Program-made: the position numbers and the translations under genes
NCBI GenBank assembly: GCA_945946715.1
Contig: CAMEWU010000112.1
Span: 1 to 7,502, forward strand
Reading direction: 5' to 3'
From: an uncultured Clostridium sp.
GTDB taxonomy: Bacteria; Bacillota; Clostridia; Lachnospirales; Lachnospiraceae
Length of the DNA: 7,502 bases
Notes under the pieces: model-generated
The model's input: only the letters and a program-made list of their open reading frames with translations
Database searches by the model: none
What the model was told of the DNA's origin: nothing
Part shown: one piece after another, positions 6,069 through 7,502 of the stretch
Position numbering within the stretch: position 1 is the first letter of the stretch
Layout: the number at the start of each line of letters is the position of its first letter

Positions 6069-7502
6069 ATGAGCAGTACAACGTTACAACCGGAAACCGG
6101 CATCGCCGGCAAATTTATCTCCACAGCCAAAGATGAAAATGGAGTATTGAGTGCCATTGAATTTCACAACGATGAGCACTTTAATTTTGCCTATGATGTG
6201 GTTGACGAATTAGGAAAAACCAAGCCAGATAAACTGGCAATGCTTCATATCGCCAGTGATGGCAAGGAGCGTCGCATTACTTTTAAGGATATGATGATAT
6301 ACTCTAACAAAGCAGCAAACTATTTCCGCTATCTGGGCATCAAGCGGGGAGACCGGGTTATGCTTGTATTAAAACGGCATTATCAATTCTGGTTTTCCAT
6401 CCTGGCACTTCACAAGATAGGTGCCATTGCTATACCCGCAACCAATCTCCTTGTGAAAAAGGATTTTGAATATCGTTTCAAAGCCGGAAAAATAGATGCA
6501 GTTCTCTGCACCTCAGATGGCAAAGTAGCTGCTGAGGTTGAAAAAGCTTCTAAAACTTATGATGGATTAAAAGCAAAGATTATGGTTGGTTCTTCTACAC
6601 TAAAAGGATGGAATAACTTTAACCGGGATATCCGCTTTTTCTCTTCTGATTTTAAGAAACCAAATCCTGTTCCAGGGGGAGATGACCCAATGCTTATGTT
6701 TTTCACCTCCGGTACTACCTCCTATCCAAAAATCGCTGCTCACAGCTATAAATATGCGTTAGGACATTTTGTTACTGCAAAATACTGGCAGCAGGTTGAT
6801 CCGGATGGTATTCACTTTACAATCAGTGATACAGGCTGGGGAAAGGCACTCTGGGGTAAGTTGTATGGTCAATGGCTCTGCGAAGCTGCTGTATTTACTT
6901 ATGATTTTGAAGAGTTTTACGCCAGTGAAATTCTAAAAATGATTCAAAAGTATAAGATTACAACTTTCTGTGCTCCTCCTACTGTTTACCGTGTTATGGT
7001 GCATATGAAACTGGATAAGTTTGATTTATCCTCTTTGCAGACCGTTGCTACTGCCGGCGAAGCATTAAATCCGGAGATTTATGAGAAATTCTATAAAGCA
7101 ACAGGCATGAAGATTATGGAAGGTTTCGGTCAGACAGAAACTACATTGACCATTGGTAACCTGGCAGGTATGGAACCAAAACCGGGTTCAATGGGCAAGC
7201 CAACGCCACAGTATACGGTTCAGGTCATGAGACCAGACGAAACGATTTGCGAAACCGGTGAAACCGGTGAAATTGTAATCAATGTAAAAGATCATGTACC
7301 GGAAGGATTATTCTTAGGATATTATTTAGATGAAAAACGAACGGAATCCGTCTGCTACAACGGATACTATCATACCGGCGACACTGCCTACATGGATGAG
7401 GACGGTTTTCTCTGGTATGTTGGCCGGGTAGATGATGTAATCAAGTCCACCGGATATCGTGTTGGTCCATTTGAAATTGAAAATGAGATTATGAAACTTC
7501 CA
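6069..7502 (+). CDS. AMP-forming acyl-CoA synthetase, MACS/ACSM-like, C-terminus cut by window edge
   Basis: This ANL-superfamily adenylate-forming enzyme activates a carboxylic acid with ATP and then transfers it to CoA. The first 478 codons are visible and the frame is open to the edge; about 70-90 residues, including the catalytic lysine of the C-terminal subdomain, are missing. Motifs in order: phosphate-binding loop FFTSGTTSYPK (211-221), SDTGWGKALWGKL (253-265) as in medium-chain synthetases, APPTVYR (302-308), TAGEALNP (328-335), MEGFGQTETT (350-359), YHTGD (434-438) and the hinge/A8 block GRVDDVIKSTGYRVGPFEIE (452-471). The GYRVGP-E-EN pattern resembles mammalian ACSM enzymes more than acetyl-CoA synthetase. 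The loop has Ser218 where most members have Gly. The start at 6069 lies 12 nt after AGGAAAGGA. Substrate is unknown: medium-chain, branched or aromatic acids are all possible. It is transcribed divergently from the fatty acid synthesis operon. Confidence 0.9.
   Translation, partial: MSSTTLQPETGIAGKFISTAKDENGVLSAIEFHNDEHFNFAYDVVDELGKTKPDKLAMLHIASDGKERRITFKDMMIYSNKAANYFRYLGIKRGDRVMLVLKRHYQFWFSILALHKIGAIAIPATNLLVKKDFEYRFKAGKIDAVLCTSDGKVAAEVEKASKTYDGLKAKIMVGSSTLKGWNNFNRDIRFFSSDFKKPNPVPGGDDPMLMFFTSGTTSYPKIAAHSYKYALGHFVTAKYWQQVDPDGIHFTISDTGWGKALWGKLYGQWLCEAAVFTYDFEEFYASEILKMIQKYKITTFCAPPTVYRVMVHMKLDKFDLSSLQTVATAGEALNPEIYEKFYKATGMKIMEGFGQTETTLTIGNLAGMEPKPGSMGKPTPQYTVQVMRPDETICETGETGEIVINVKDHVPEGLFLGYYLDEKRTESVCYNGYYHTGDTAYMDEDGFLWYVGRVDDVIKSTGYRVGPFEIENEIMKLP

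Noticed and set aside
1..7502. Mobile element, CRISPR array, defence or novel multi-gene system
   Set aside because: All genes belong to well-known fatty acid metabolism families in a co-directional core operon; no transposase, terminal repeats, spacer array or toxin-antitoxin pair was seen.

Overview
The window holds most of a type II fatty acid synthesis operon of a low-GC Gram-positive bacterium, read leftward on the minus strand. A divergent AMP-forming acyl-CoA synthetase gene is read rightward to the edge. The likely host is a member of Clostridia, most plausibly Lachnospiraceae. The reasons are the FMN-type enoyl reductase FabK instead of FabI, the split AccD/AccA carboxyltransferase, a FabD with GLSLGE at its active-site serine, AT-rich spacers and strong AGGAGG-type ribosome binding sites. 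The family assignment is an inference; nothing in the window fixes a genus.

Layout, in transcription order on the minus strand: acpP (5707-5480), a 108-bp gap with a long hairpin, accD (5371-4442), accA (4445-3480), fabK (3483-2548), fabD (2524-1583), fabG (1573-830), and fabF (763 to the left edge, C-terminus missing). accD/accA and accA/fabK overlap by 4 nt (ATGA), and the other gaps are 9 to 66 nt, so this looks like one transcription unit. A near-consensus promoter (TTGACA-16-TACAAT) lies upstream of acpP. Bases 5708-6068 form a 361-bp AT-rich divergent control region. On the plus strand a second promoter (TTGACA-17-TACCAT) is followed at once by a palindrome with perfect 9-bp arms, placed like an operator, and then by the synthetase gene (6069 to the right edge).

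Function: AccA and AccD form the carboxyltransferase half of acetyl-CoA carboxylase and make malonyl-CoA. FabD moves malonyl onto AcpP. FabF condenses and elongates, FabG reduces the 3-ketoacyl-ACP, and FabK reduces the enoyl-ACP. The biotin carrier and biotin carboxylase (accB, accC), the dehydratase (fabZ) and the initiating synthase (fabH) are not in the window. The first three may follow fabF beyond the left edge. The divergent gene encodes a medium-chain-type (MACS/ACSM-like) acyl-CoA synthetase, so carbon may enter acyl metabolism by activating free acids from the same control region that drives de novo synthesis.

No mobile element, CRISPR array, tRNA, rRNA or defence system is visible. 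This is mainly a core metabolic locus. The less ordinary signals are regulatory: the intercistronic hairpin after acpP with a competing fold, the palindrome at the synthetase promoter, the position of accDA directly after acpP, a Gly-to-Ser change in the synthetase phosphate-binding loop, and a strong excess of the tetranucleotide CCGG in the coding DNA.
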